From assembly GCA_027035985.1 (NCBI GenBank), contig JALVTI010000061.1, positions 1 to 9,373 of the forward strand: a stretch of DNA of 9,373 nt, read 5' to 3'. Positions 1-6,821 of the stretch are shown piece after piece. This stretch comes from Aquificales bacterium (GTDB lineage Bacteria; Aquificota; Aquificia; Aquificales; QOAS01). Numbering within the stretch: position 1 is the first letter of the stretch; each line of letters opens with the position of its first letter. Made by a program: the position numbers and the translations under genes. Under the pieces are notes generated by a model, which was not told where the DNA came from, ran no database searches, and worked only from the letters and a program-made list of their open reading frames with translations.

Positions 1-679
1 ATTCGTTCGAAACCTTATAACCCACACCCCTAACGGTTTTTATGTATTCCCCGCACCTTCCGAGTTTTTTCCGAATTTTGGTTATGTGGACGTCCACAGT
101 CCTCGATGTGGCTTCCCGCCCGAAGGGAGCCAGCGCATCCATTAGGGTGGAACGCTTGACAACCTCCCCCTTCCTCTCGAGGAGGGTCTGAAGAATCTTA
201 AACTCGGCGCGGGTCAGCTCTATCCTTTTATCCCCGCAGAGGACTTCGAACCTTTCGGGATACATTTTTAGGTCTCCCACCTCCAAAACCTTACCCGTCT
301 GGGGGTAGTATCTCCTCAAAATCGCCCTAATGCGGGCTAAAAATTCCCTGACCGAAAAGGGTTTCGGTATATAGTCGTCCGCGCCGAGGTCGAAACCCTT
401 TAACCTATCCTCCTCGAGGGTCTTTGCCGTTAAAAACACGACCGGTATGTCCCTATAGGCTTCGTTTCCCTTAATGATTTCGGCAAGGCGGAAGCCGCTC
501 ATCCCGGGGAGCATCACGTCAAGCACTACGAGGTGGGGTTTTACCCCCTCCGACATAAATTGGAGAAACTGCTCGCCCCTTTCGAAGGGAAAGACCCTGT
601 AACCCTCCTTTTGGAGGTTGTATTCCAATACCTCCAAGAGGTCGGGGTCGTCCTCAACAACGGCGATTACATACTCCAT
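1..679 (-). CDS. PhoB/OmpR-family response regulator, C-terminus cut by window edge
   Basis: This is a two-component DNA-binding response regulator; 226 codons are visible before the window ends. The N-terminal receiver domain (about residues 1-122) has the acidic pair E9-D10-D11, the phospho-acceptor D54 in VVLDVMLPG, T84 in FLTAK and K106 in PKPF. The C-terminal half (about 130-226) is a winged-helix OmpR/PhoB domain with ELTRAEFKIL, the recognition-helix region SRTVDVHITKIRKKLG and the wing TVRGVGYKV. Family members are about 225-235 residues, so only a few residues should be missing. The ATG at 677-679 is the only sensible start; upstream in-frame codons give no ATG, GTG or TTG before hemA. 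No Shine-Dalgarno sits next to it, and the gene begins 14 bases after the hemA stop, so translation may be coupled to hemA. The cognate histidine kinase is often the next gene and would lie outside the window. The signal sensed cannot be told. Confidence 0.93.
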   Translation of the reverse strand, partial: MEYVIAVVEDDPDLLEVLEYNLQKEGYRVFPFERGEQFLQFMSEGVKPHLVVLDVMLPGMSGFRLAEIIKGNEAYRDIPVVFLTAKTLEEDRLKGFDLGADDYIPKPFSVREFLARIRAILRRYYPQTGKVLEVGDLKMYPERFEVLCGDKRIELTRAEFKILQTLLERKGEVVKRSTLMDALAPFGREATSRTVDVHITKIRKKLGRCGEYIKTVRGVGYKVSNE

Positions 680-693
680 TTGGCGGATATAGT

Positions 694-1965
694 TTAAATC
701 CTCCCCTTCCACAGGTCGGAGACTTTACCCACACCCGCGGAGGGTTTGGAATTCTCCACGACCCTTTTGAGGTTTTCGACCAGACTTTCCAACGCCTCGG
801 GGTGTTCCTTTAAGCTTTTATAGACCGTGTAGAGGAACCTCTTCAAAAATCTATCCAAAGACTCCTTGGGGTCGTCGGATAACGAAACCTCCTTTAAGAG
901 GTCTACCAATCGGTTTAACTCCTTTACGAGGTTATCGACCTTCAGATTCTCAAACCACCTTAGGAACTTATCCGCCTCCTCCCTTACTATGAGCCAACCC
1001 TTTTGGGCTTCCTCCAAACGGGTTTTAAGATTTTTGTCCGCTATCGCCTTTAGGTCGTCGATGTTGTAGAGAAATACCCCCTCCAGCTCTCCCACCTTTG
1101 GGTCAACATTTCGGGGAACGGAGATATCTATAAACACTATTGGGTCGATGCGCTTTCGGAGGAGTCTTCTAGCCTCGTCGGCGGTGAGGAGGTAGCTATC
1201 CGCCGAGGTTGAGAATATCGCTATATCGGTTTCCCTCAAAAACTCTTTGAAACGCTCCCACTCGACCACGCCCGCACCCATCTCCTTCGCCAGTTGGAGC
1301 GCCTTTGCATGGGTGCGGTTTGTAACGAAGAGCTCCGCCTTCTCAGCCTTGAGGTAGCGGGCGGTGAGCTCCGCCATCTCGCCGGCGCCCACCAGAAGCA
1401 CCCTAACCCCTTCGAGCACCCCGAATATCTTCTTTGCGAGGAGAACGGCTATATAACTCACCGATACCGGGGTTTTCGATATACCGGTCTCGCTTCTTAC
1501 CCTTTTGGCGGTTTTCATCGCACTTTGGTAGAGCCTTTCCAGCACCTTGCCCAGAGTTCCGTGTTTTCTCGCCAGCTCGAAGGCTTCCTTAAATTGGGAG
1601 ACAATTTGATTTTCTCCTATAACCATGGAGGAGAGACCGGCGGGTATGGAGAGGATATGCTCGACCGCCTCCCTACCCGTTTTAACGAAGAAATACCTCT
1701 CAAACTTCCCGACAGGGCGGTTTCCCAATTTGAGCCTTAAAAATTCCCCGAGAAGGTTCTTTGTGTATTTCTCATCCCGCAATAGGGCGTATATTTCCAC
1801 GCGGTTGCAGGTGGAAAGCAGAACTATCTCCTCCACCCCCTCGAGGTTTGCCAAATAGGGGAGTTCCTCAAGCCTATCACCCTTTACGGGACATCTGAAG
1901 AGTTCCCTCACCTCAACGGGGGCGGTCTTATAGTTGACCCCTATTGCGGTTATTGTCAAATCCAT
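694..1965 (-). CDS. hemA: Glutamyl-tRNA reductase
   Basis: The 423-residue product reduces glutamyl-tRNA(Glu) with NADPH to glutamate-1-semialdehyde, the first committed step of C5-pathway tetrapyrrole (haem, sirohaem, cobalamin) synthesis in the cytoplasm. The N-terminal catalytic domain opens with ITAIGVNYKTAPVEVRE and carries the nucleophile C53 in LLSTCNRVEIY. The signature SMVIGENQIVSQFKEAF follows at about 112-128. A Rossmann NADPH domain follows with VLLVGAGEMAELTARYL. The C-terminal part is helical and charged, as in the dimerisation domain. The length is normal for the family. The ATG at 1963-1965 is preceded by a modest AGGCGG about four bases upstream. It is the first gene of a minus-strand pair with the response regulator. 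No hemB, hemC or hemD is next to it in the window. Confidence 0.97.
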   Translation of the reverse strand: MDLTITAIGVNYKTAPVEVRELFRCPVKGDRLEELPYLANLEGVEEIVLLSTCNRVEIYALLRDEKYTKNLLGEFLRLKLGNRPVGKFERYFFVKTGREAVEHILSIPAGLSSMVIGENQIVSQFKEAFELARKHGTLGKVLERLYQSAMKTAKRVRSETGISKTPVSVSYIAVLLAKKIFGVLEGVRVLLVGAGEMAELTARYLKAEKAELFVTNRTHAKALQLAKEMGAGVVEWERFKEFLRETDIAIFSTSADSYLLTADEARRLLRKRIDPIVFIDISVPRNVDPKVGELEGVFLYNIDDLKAIADKNLKTRLEEAQKGWLIVREEADKFLRWFENLKVDNLVKELNRLVDLLKEVSLSDDPKESLDRFLKRFLYTVYKSLKEHPEALESLVENLKRVVENSKPSAGVGKVSDLWKGRI

Positions 1966-2094
1966 TTTCCGCCTAAAGGTCTATTATTCCAATTTCGCCC
2001 CGGCAGGGTTTGGCGCTATGGTTGAAATCCCCGTAGTGTTATTTTGTAAATTCTCCAACAATAGTTGCTAACGGTCTATAGATAATTCCTACAG
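1966..2094. promoter_or_regulatory. Divergent intergenic region between hemA and the DUF815 ATPase
   Basis: These 129 bases separate two genes transcribed away from each other, so each should have its promoter here (inference). On the plus strand a TTGAAA at 2022-2027 lies 17 bases before TGTAAA at 2045-2050, a plausible but weak sigma70-like pair for the ATPase gene. I found no convincing box pair for hemA. No ribosome-binding site is visible before the ATPase ATG at 2095. No strong hairpin or repeat is seen. Confidence 0.35.
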
Positions 2095-2841
2095 ATGGAG
2101 TTGAAGAATCTCTTTAAAAACCATAGGGTGGTCGTTCTATTCGGGGATGAACCTATAGGGGTTAAAAGGGAAAACATTCCTCTATTGGAGGATTTTGTCG
2201 GTGTAGAACGGCAAAAGATGTTGCTCGTAAAGAACACCCAAGCCCTCTTTGAGGGAAAACCTTTTAACGATGCCCTACTTTGGGGAAAAAGGGGAACGGG
2301 TAAGAGTTCCCTTGTTAGGGCGATGCTAAATCTATCCCCCCACTTAAGACTTTTCCAGGTGGATAAAGACCGCGTAGAGTTTCTCTTTAAATTCTTTAAC
2401 CTGGCTTGGGAACTCGAGTTTCTAAAGTTTATAGTCTTGATAGACGACTTAACCATTACCGGAGAGGGAGACCGCACCATTCGGATGTTGAAAGCCCTTT
2501 TGGACGGTTCAATAGTGGGAAGACCAAAAAATGTGGTTGTGTATGCAACCTCCAATAGGAGAAACTTGGCACCCGACCAATACCTGGACGGAATATACAA
2601 ATTCCCCCAAGAGGAGATAGAGGAGCGTTTCTCCCTCGTCGACCGCTTTGGTTTAAAGATAGGGTTTACGGAATTTTCAAAGGAGGACTATTTAAGGGCT
2701 GTCGAGATATATTGCGAAAAATTTAAAATCCCCTTCACGGAAGAGGTAACAGCGGCGGCGCTGGCATACGCCGCCGATAGGGATTTCAGCGGGAGGACGG
2801 CTTACAATTTCATTCGCTACTATATAGCCACCCAACTATAA
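2095..2841 (+). CDS. DUF815-type AAA+ ATPase
   Basis: The 248-residue product is a P-loop AAA+ ATPase of the DUF815 family. The Walker A motif is GKRGTGKSS (64-72), Walker B is IVLIDDL (113-119), sensor 1 is in YATSNRRNL (150-158), and a candidate arginine-finger region is RFSLVDRFGL (178-187). The run SGRTAYNFI (232-240) matches the conserved C-terminal part of the family. The cellular role of DUF815 proteins is poorly defined, so no substrate is proposed. The protein is soluble, with no signal peptide or membrane segment. The ATG at 2095 has no visible Shine-Dalgarno (the preceding bases are CTACAG), but family similarity starts soon after it and I see no better start. The gene converges on pgi and their stop codons overlap by six bases, leaving no room for a terminator hairpin between them. 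Confidence 0.88.
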   Translation: MELKNLFKNHRVVVLFGDEPIGVKRENIPLLEDFVGVERQKMLLVKNTQALFEGKPFNDALLWGKRGTGKSSLVRAMLNLSPHLRLFQVDKDRVEFLFKFFNLAWELEFLKFIVLIDDLTITGEGDRTIRMLKALLDGSIVGRPKNVVVYATSNRRNLAPDQYLDGIYKFPQEEIEERFSLVDRFGLKIGFTEFSKEDYLRAVEIYCEKFKIPFTEEVTAAALAYAADRDFSGRTAYNFIRYYIATQL

Positions 2842-4020
2842 CCCTTTTTGCAATCTCTCCTTTGCTATCCGTTTGCCCAGTTCTACCCCCGGCTGACCAA
2901 AGGGGTTTATTCCCAAAATCTGCGCCGCGGCTACCGTTGCGAGCATATAGAGCATAAACAGATATCCCAGATTAAAGGCGCTGTATCGGTCGAGCTCGAT
3001 GGAAATCACGGGTCTTCCCGTTTGTATAAGCGCCTCTTTGGTTCCCTCGTAGAGGGCTCTAAATATTTCGGAAACCTTTTTGTTGGCTATGTAATCGAGA
3101 ATTTGGGTATGTTCGGGTAGCTGGGTATCCCACTTGATTTCTCTAGCCTTTACGAATTGATAAACCTTATCGTCGGGTCCTTCCCTAAAGAGTTGCACCA
3201 GAGAGTGTTGGTCTACGGTTCCAAGGGCTTTTAGAGGTGTTTGACCTTTGCCCTCTTTTCCGAGACTTTCAGCCCAAAGTTGACTGTACCAGAATGAGAA
3301 GGGGAAGAGGTAATTCCCGTAAGTGAACATTACCGATACACTCCTACCTTTGTTTAGGTAGTTGTCCATCTTATACTTTGCGAGTTTTATAGCCGGATTA
3401 TCCTCCGATTGGTCTCTCAAAACCTCTCGGGCACCCTCCCAAAGTTCGTCTATATCGAAATCGGCAAAGAACGAGGGAACCAAACCCGTAGAGGTCAAAA
3501 CCGAAAATCGTCCGTCCACATCGGAAGGGATTTCAAAAAATTCACACCCCAAAGAGTTAGCCATCTCCTCAAAGCTCTTTCCGCGGTCGCCGACAAATAT
3601 AATATGCTCCTCTACGGGTAGGTTTCTCCTCCTAAGTTCCTCCAAAACGAGGTTGAGAAATACCACCGTTTCTAAAGTGGTTCCCGATTTACTCACGAAG
3701 CAAAAAACAGTATTTTTCCAATCGAGGGATTCGAGGATCTGTTTTACCAAAGTGGGGTCAACGTTGTCCAAAAATACCAATCCGTGGTCGGCTTCGTTAA
3801 AAGCCCTCGCAAAGGAGTCTATGGTTTTCGCACCCAACGAGGAGCCCCCCATTCCGCAAACGACCATAGTGGAGAACTTCTCCTTAAACCTCGGAAGGGT
3901 CTTCTTTATCTTTTCCACCACCTCTTTGGGATACCTGGTAAAGGGTTGGTCGAAAATTTTAGAGGTGTTTATCTCGAAATCCCCTTCAACGGGGGTGGAA
4001 AAGTTTATATATACCCCCAT
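2836..4020 (-). CDS. pgi: Glucose-6-phosphate isomerase
   Basis: The 394-residue product interconverts glucose-6-phosphate and fructose-6-phosphate in glycolysis or gluconeogenesis. It has two SIS-type domains. The first carries GMGGSSLGAKT (56-66), the phosphate-binding SKSGTT (110-115) and the family signature DVDGRFSVLTSTGLVP (167-182). The second carries ESLGKEGKGQTP with the likely catalytic E251, then QHS with H272, and the second PGI signature NPFGQPGVELGK (372-383) with the lysine at 383. All key residues are present. It is shorter than the usual roughly 430-550 residues, a compact form seen in several thermophiles (family knowledge), and starts abruptly before the core fold. The ATG at 4018-4020 lacks a well-spaced ribosome-binding site; AGGAT lies about 14 bases away. 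The only in-frame codons between it and the upstream TGA are unusable as starts. Confidence 0.95.
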   Translation of the reverse strand: MGVYINFSTPVEGDFEINTSKIFDQPFTRYPKEVVEKIKKTLPRFKEKFSTMVVCGMGGSSLGAKTIDSFARAFNEADHGLVFLDNVDPTLVKQILESLDWKNTVFCFVSKSGTTLETVVFLNLVLEELRRRNLPVEEHIIFVGDRGKSFEEMANSLGCEFFEIPSDVDGRFSVLTSTGLVPSFFADFDIDELWEGAREVLRDQSEDNPAIKLAKYKMDNYLNKGRSVSVMFTYGNYLFPFSFWYSQLWAESLGKEGKGQTPLKALGTVDQHSLVQLFREGPDDKVYQFVKAREIKWDTQLPEHTQILDYIANKKVSEIFRALYEGTKEALIQTGRPVISIELDRYSAFNLGYLFMLYMLATVAAAQILGINPFGQPGVELGKRIAKERLQKGL

Positions 4021-4085
4021 GGCATAGAGCGAATATCCTAATCAAACATAAAGAAGAAAGAAAATCTGATATTGTTCCTCTCCCT
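4021..4085. promoter_or_regulatory. Divergent intergenic region between pgi and lnt
   Basis: This 65-base, AT-rich spacer with a purine-rich plus-strand run (AAAGAAGAAAGAAAA) must hold the start signals of both pgi (minus) and lnt (plus) if each has its own promoter (inference). No clear -35/-10 pair stands out on either strand. The 12 bases before the lnt ATG are pyrimidine-rich and carry no Shine-Dalgarno. Confidence 0.3.
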
Positions 4086-5372
4086 ATGGAGCGGTTGACC
4101 ATTCCCCTGTTCGCACTTTTAGGGGTTTTACCCTTTTACATTCCCCAACTTTGGTTTTTAGACTTTTTTGCCTTTCTTCCCCTGTTTGTGCGAAAGGATT
4201 TAAAAGTCCATATCTGGTTTGGATTTGTATATGGATTTTTACTCTACGCCTTTTTAATAAAGGCGGTAGCGCTTACCACCAACAGTATTTTCTTAACAAT
4301 ACTCTCCTTTTTGGGGATTGTTCTTTTCTACGCACTTTTGCAGTTCGGTTTGCCGTGGCTCTTAACCCGTTTTGGGGTATTCTACCCACTGGCTTTTACC
4401 CTGGTAGAGGTCTTAAGATTGTTTTTTCCCTTCGACGGGTTTCCTTACGAATACCTGGGGAAGGTTTTAGTTAACGCCCCACTTTTGGGACTATCCATCC
4501 ACTACCTAACCGTTTTCGGAGCGACCTTTTTAATCCTCTCCTTTAATTGGAGTGTCTACAAACTTATCGAACATTGGGAGACCGATAGAAATAAGTTTTT
4601 CCTCGCCGAGGTTGGATTTATAACCGCCCTGTTGGTTCCCGCCGTTGTTTACAAACTTCAGATTCACTATCCCCTTTACGGGTTAAAGGTAGCCCTTGTT
4701 CAACCTTTTATCGGTCAGAGGGATAAAATGACCAATCCCGATTTTGTAAAACTTTACACTTCCTATTTACTCACCTTGGTTCCAAAGGATGTGGATTTGG
4801 TTCTATTGCCCGAAACCTCTATCCCCGTAGGGGCTACACACGATTTTATAAAGGCTTTTTCGAACTATAACCTCCTGTTCGGTGCGGAATACGTCTATTT
4901 CGACTTTCAAAGGCTAAATCTAGTCGCCAAAAATCTCGTTGTTTTAGCCGAGAAGGGAAAGATTAGGGGAATATATGCAAAAGAAATTTTAGTGCCCTTC
5001 GGGGAATATACCCCCAAGGGGTTTAAATGGCTCGAAAGACTTATCCCCTACCTGGCAAATATCGAATACGAACCCGGTAGGTTTAACAAAATTTTTGACT
5101 TCAAGGGGTTAAAGATACTCCCAAAGATTTGCAACGAGGTTTTCTACCCTATGGGGAAACTCAAGAATATAGACCTCGTGGTGGTGGTTTCAAACGATGC
5201 CTGGTTTGGTTTCAACTTTCCCCAAAGACACCTTTGGGAGGTCAAACTAAGGGCTATAGAAACGGGAAAAGTGTTTATATTCGTAAACAACAACGGGTAT
5301 AGCGGTATCGTTTACCCCGACGGGAGCTATGTGGGCTTCCCCACCGCAAAGGTTCAGGTTCTATCTTTATAA
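4086..5372 (+). CDS. lnt: Apolipoprotein N-acyltransferase
   Basis: The 428-residue product transfers the third acyl chain from phospholipid to the N-terminal cysteine of lipoproteins in the inner membrane. Residues 1-200 hold about six hydrophobic segments; the periplasmic nitrilase-like (CN hydrolase) domain runs from about 200 to the end. The catalytic triad is visible as E243 (LPETSIP), K299 (AKEILVPFGEY) and C349 (KICNE), with E351 and SNDAWFG (369-375) as expected. The ATG fits the start of the first membrane helix but has no Shine-Dalgarno. The protein is shorter than the usual roughly 500 residues: it stops soon after YPDGSYVGFPTAK and lacks the C-terminal membrane helix of E. coli Lnt. 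Its last 19 bases overlap the convergent unknown gene. Reading the region after the stop in the +1 phase gives no obvious membrane helix, so a simple frameshift is not evident. The active-site residues argue that the gene is functional. Confidence 0.92.
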   Translation: MERLTIPLFALLGVLPFYIPQLWFLDFFAFLPLFVRKDLKVHIWFGFVYGFLLYAFLIKAVALTTNSIFLTILSFLGIVLFYALLQFGLPWLLTRFGVFYPLAFTLVEVLRLFFPFDGFPYEYLGKVLVNAPLLGLSIHYLTVFGATFLILSFNWSVYKLIEHWETDRNKFFLAEVGFITALLVPAVVYKLQIHYPLYGLKVALVQPFIGQRDKMTNPDFVKLYTSYLLTLVPKDVDLVLLPETSIPVGATHDFIKAFSNYNLLFGAEYVYFDFQRLNLVAKNLVVLAEKGKIRGIYAKEILVPFGEYTPKGFKWLERLIPYLANIEYEPGRFNKIFDFKGLKILPKICNEVFYPMGKLKNIDLVVVVSNDAWFGFNFPQRHLWEVKLRAIETGKVFIFVNNNGYSGIVYPDGSYVGFPTAKVQVLSL

Positions 5373-5665
5373 AAACTCAAGCAGTTCTTTTTTATCTCCG
5401 TTATCTCCAATTCGAGGACGGAAATTTTTTTAACCTTCTGAAGGAGGCTTAGGGTCTCGTCAAAAAAGTAGGGGGAGATTATCAGCGTTACCTTTCCCTG
5501 GCGGGCTTTTTCGGTCGAGGGGAGACAGCACCTACCCGAATGCTCCACAATAGCGTCGAAAATACCGATATTTTCCACCTTGAGGCGAACCGTTACACAA
5601 TGACATTCCCTGGTGAGAGGCTGGTATTTTTCCTTCAACACCTTAAGGGCGTCTTTTGCAGCCAT
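5354..5665 (-). CDS. Small Cys-containing protein of unknown function
   Basis: I do not recognise this 103-residue protein. It has a lysine-rich N-terminal helix-like start, then C21-H22-C23, an adjacent pair C46-C47, and one further cysteine at 95. The CxC plus CC arrangement could bind a metal or form disulfides (inference). There is no signal peptide or membrane segment; hydrophobic stretches such as KVTLIISPYFF and ISVLELEITEI look like beta strands of a small alpha/beta fold. The ATG at 5663-5665 has a good Shine-Dalgarno, AAGAGGAT, six bases upstream, which supports a real gene. It is divergent from the YvcK-like gene (55 bases apart) and its tail overlaps the 3' end of lnt by 19 bases. 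Confidence 0.7.
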   Translation of the reverse strand: MAAKDALKVLKEKYQPLTRECHCVTVRLKVENIGIFDAIVEHSGRCCLPSTEKARQGKVTLIISPYFFDETLSLLQKVKKISVLELEITEIKKNCLSFYKDRT

Positions 5666-5666
5666 T

Positions 5667-5711
5667 CCAATCCTCTTAGTGTATTGGTTTGTTTGCTAAC
5701 CTATATAGGTT
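5667..5711. promoter_or_regulatory. Palindromic sites between the small Cys-protein gene and yvcK
   Basis: The spacer contains a perfect 14-base palindrome AACCTATATAGGTT at 5698-5711, ten bases before the yvcK-like start codon, and an interrupted inverted repeat CCAAT (5667-5671) / ATTGG (5683-5687). Either could be an operator or part of a promoter for the divergent pair. The TATATA core could also serve as a -10-like element, but I find no good -35 for it. Function is inference. Confidence 0.35.
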
Positions 5712-5720
5712 TGAAAAAAA

Positions 5721-6710
5721 ATGAAAGTTACCGCCATAGGGGGTGGAACCGGTCTTTCCTCCCTTTTGAGGAGTTTAAAAAGACTTGTAAAGGAGGGAAC
5801 TATAAGCGAACTGACGGCGGTCGTTACCGTTGCCGACAGCGGCGGCTCGACCGGTCGCCTGCGGAAAGATTACAATATCCCCGCCCCAGGAGATATAAGA
5901 AACTGCATAGTAGCCCTTTCGGAGTCGGAGGAACTCCTAAAGGAGTTATTTCAATACCGATTTGAGGATGGGGAGTTAAAGGGACACGCTTTTGGGAATA
6001 TCTTTCTAACAGCCCTTACGAAGATAACCGGTAATTTTTTGGACGCCGTTAGGTACTCCTGTCAGATATTGAACACCCTCGGAGAGATACTGCCCTCTAC
6101 GGTCGAAAATGTCCACTTGGTGGCAAAATTCGACGACGGCACAATCGTAAAGGGTGAGGATAAAATCCCCGAATACGCCAAGAAGAGAAGGAGGAAAATA
6201 GTCGATATCTGGCTCGAGCCGGGGGATGTAAAGGCGCCGATAGACACCGTCGAGGCTATTCTAAACGCCGACTTTATAATTGTTGGTCCCGGCAGCTTCT
6301 ACACCAGCATAATCCCCAATTTCTTAATAGAGGATATAAGGGAAGCCTACAAAAAGAGCCAGGCGAAAAAGATTTTTATAGTCAACGTGATGACCCAACC
6401 GGGTGAAACGGACGGCTTTACCGCCTTCGACCACATAAAGCGGTTTGTTGAGATAACCGGACTCGATTATCCCGATATAGCGATAGTAAACACCCGTATG
6501 CCCTATTACAGACTACTTCAAAAGTATTTAAAAGAGGGACAGGAGCCGGTAGTTCCCGATGTGGCGGAATTTGCCAAACACAACATACGGATATACGCCG
6601 AAGACCTCATAGGGGAAGACGACAACTTTATAAAACACAATCCGGAAAAGGTAGCCGAGCTCCTAAAAAGGGTTTTTTACGAAAGCCAACTCCTTCAAAA
6701 GACCGCTTAA
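5721..6710 (+). CDS. yvcK: YvcK/CofD-like protein (gluconeogenesis factor family)
   Basis: The 329-residue cytoplasmic protein belongs to the CofD/YvcK family. In Bacillus, YvcK binds UDP-sugars and is needed for growth on gluconeogenic carbon and for normal peptidoglycan synthesis; it is not the F420 enzyme CofD itself (family knowledge). Seen here: the nucleotide-binding start VTAIGGGTGLSSLLRSL (3-19), VTVADSGGSTGRLR (35-48), PGDIRNC (56-62), GHAFGNIFLTAL (88-99), the long run IIVGPGSFYTSIIPN (186-200), and NVMTQPGETDGFT (222-234). These are the diagnostic family blocks and the length is normal. The usual neighbours rapZ and whiA are not present. The ATG is preceded by only a weak AGGT about 12 bases upstream. 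A palindrome lies immediately upstream. The gene is followed after 90 bases by the thrC region on the same strand. Confidence 0.92.
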   Translation: MKVTAIGGGTGLSSLLRSLKRLVKEGTISELTAVVTVADSGGSTGRLRKDYNIPAPGDIRNCIVALSESEELLKELFQYRFEDGELKGHAFGNIFLTALTKITGNFLDAVRYSCQILNTLGEILPSTVENVHLVAKFDDGTIVKGEDKIPEYAKKRRRKIVDIWLEPGDVKAPIDTVEAILNADFIIVGPGSFYTSIIPNFLIEDIREAYKKSQAKKIFIVNVMTQPGETDGFTAFDHIKRFVEITGLDYPDIAIVNTRMPYYRLLQKYLKEGQEPVVPDVAEFAKHNIRIYAEDLIGEDDNFIKHNPEKVAELLKRVFYESQLLQKTA

Positions 6711-6755
6711 AATAGCCTTTTCCCTTTGGGTTTAAAATTATTTCCGAAACCTTTG

Positions 6756-6786
6756 GGGGGAGGCTTTTCTTGTCTCCCTCGGGAGG
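6756..6786 (+). promoter_or_regulatory. Two mutually exclusive hairpins in the thrC leader
   Basis: In the yvcK-thrC spacer, G-rich bases 6756-6763 can pair with 6773-6780 (8 pairs including two G-U, loop of nine). The same CTCC (6774-6777) can instead pair with GGAG (6782-6785) around a four-base loop, which would cover the Shine-Dalgarno-like GGAGG at 6782-6786. The two stems share bases, so only one can form at a time. This could be a translational or attenuation control of threonine synthesis, but no known riboswitch class is recognised and the function is inference. No U-tract follows, so it is not an intrinsic terminator. Confidence 0.35.
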
Positions 6787-6821
6787 TGATGACTGCATAA
6801 ATGCGACAGGGAGAGGAATTT

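Noticed and set aside
1294..1740. Long plus-strand open frame (148 codons) opposite hemA
   Set aside because: It is antisense to a well-conserved enzyme, has no recognisable protein features, and arises from the codon pattern of hemA.
2021..2033. GTTGAAATCCCCG resembling the start of some thermophile CRISPR repeats
   Set aside because: It occurs once; no regularly spaced copies or spacers are seen in the window.
2076..2600. 174-codon minus-strand open frame opposite the ATPase
   Set aside because: It is the shadow of the DUF815 gene, whose P-loop and sensor motifs are clear on the plus strand; the translation is Ser/Arg-rich low-quality sequence.
3362..4027. 221-codon plus-strand open frame opposite pgi
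   Set aside because: pgi carries all family signatures on the minus strand; this frame shows none and has a composition typical of an antisense reading.
6722..6738. CCCTTTGGG plus TTTAAAATTA as a terminator of the yvcK-like gene
   Set aside because: The stem is only three pairs and the following tract is not a T-run; too weak to call.
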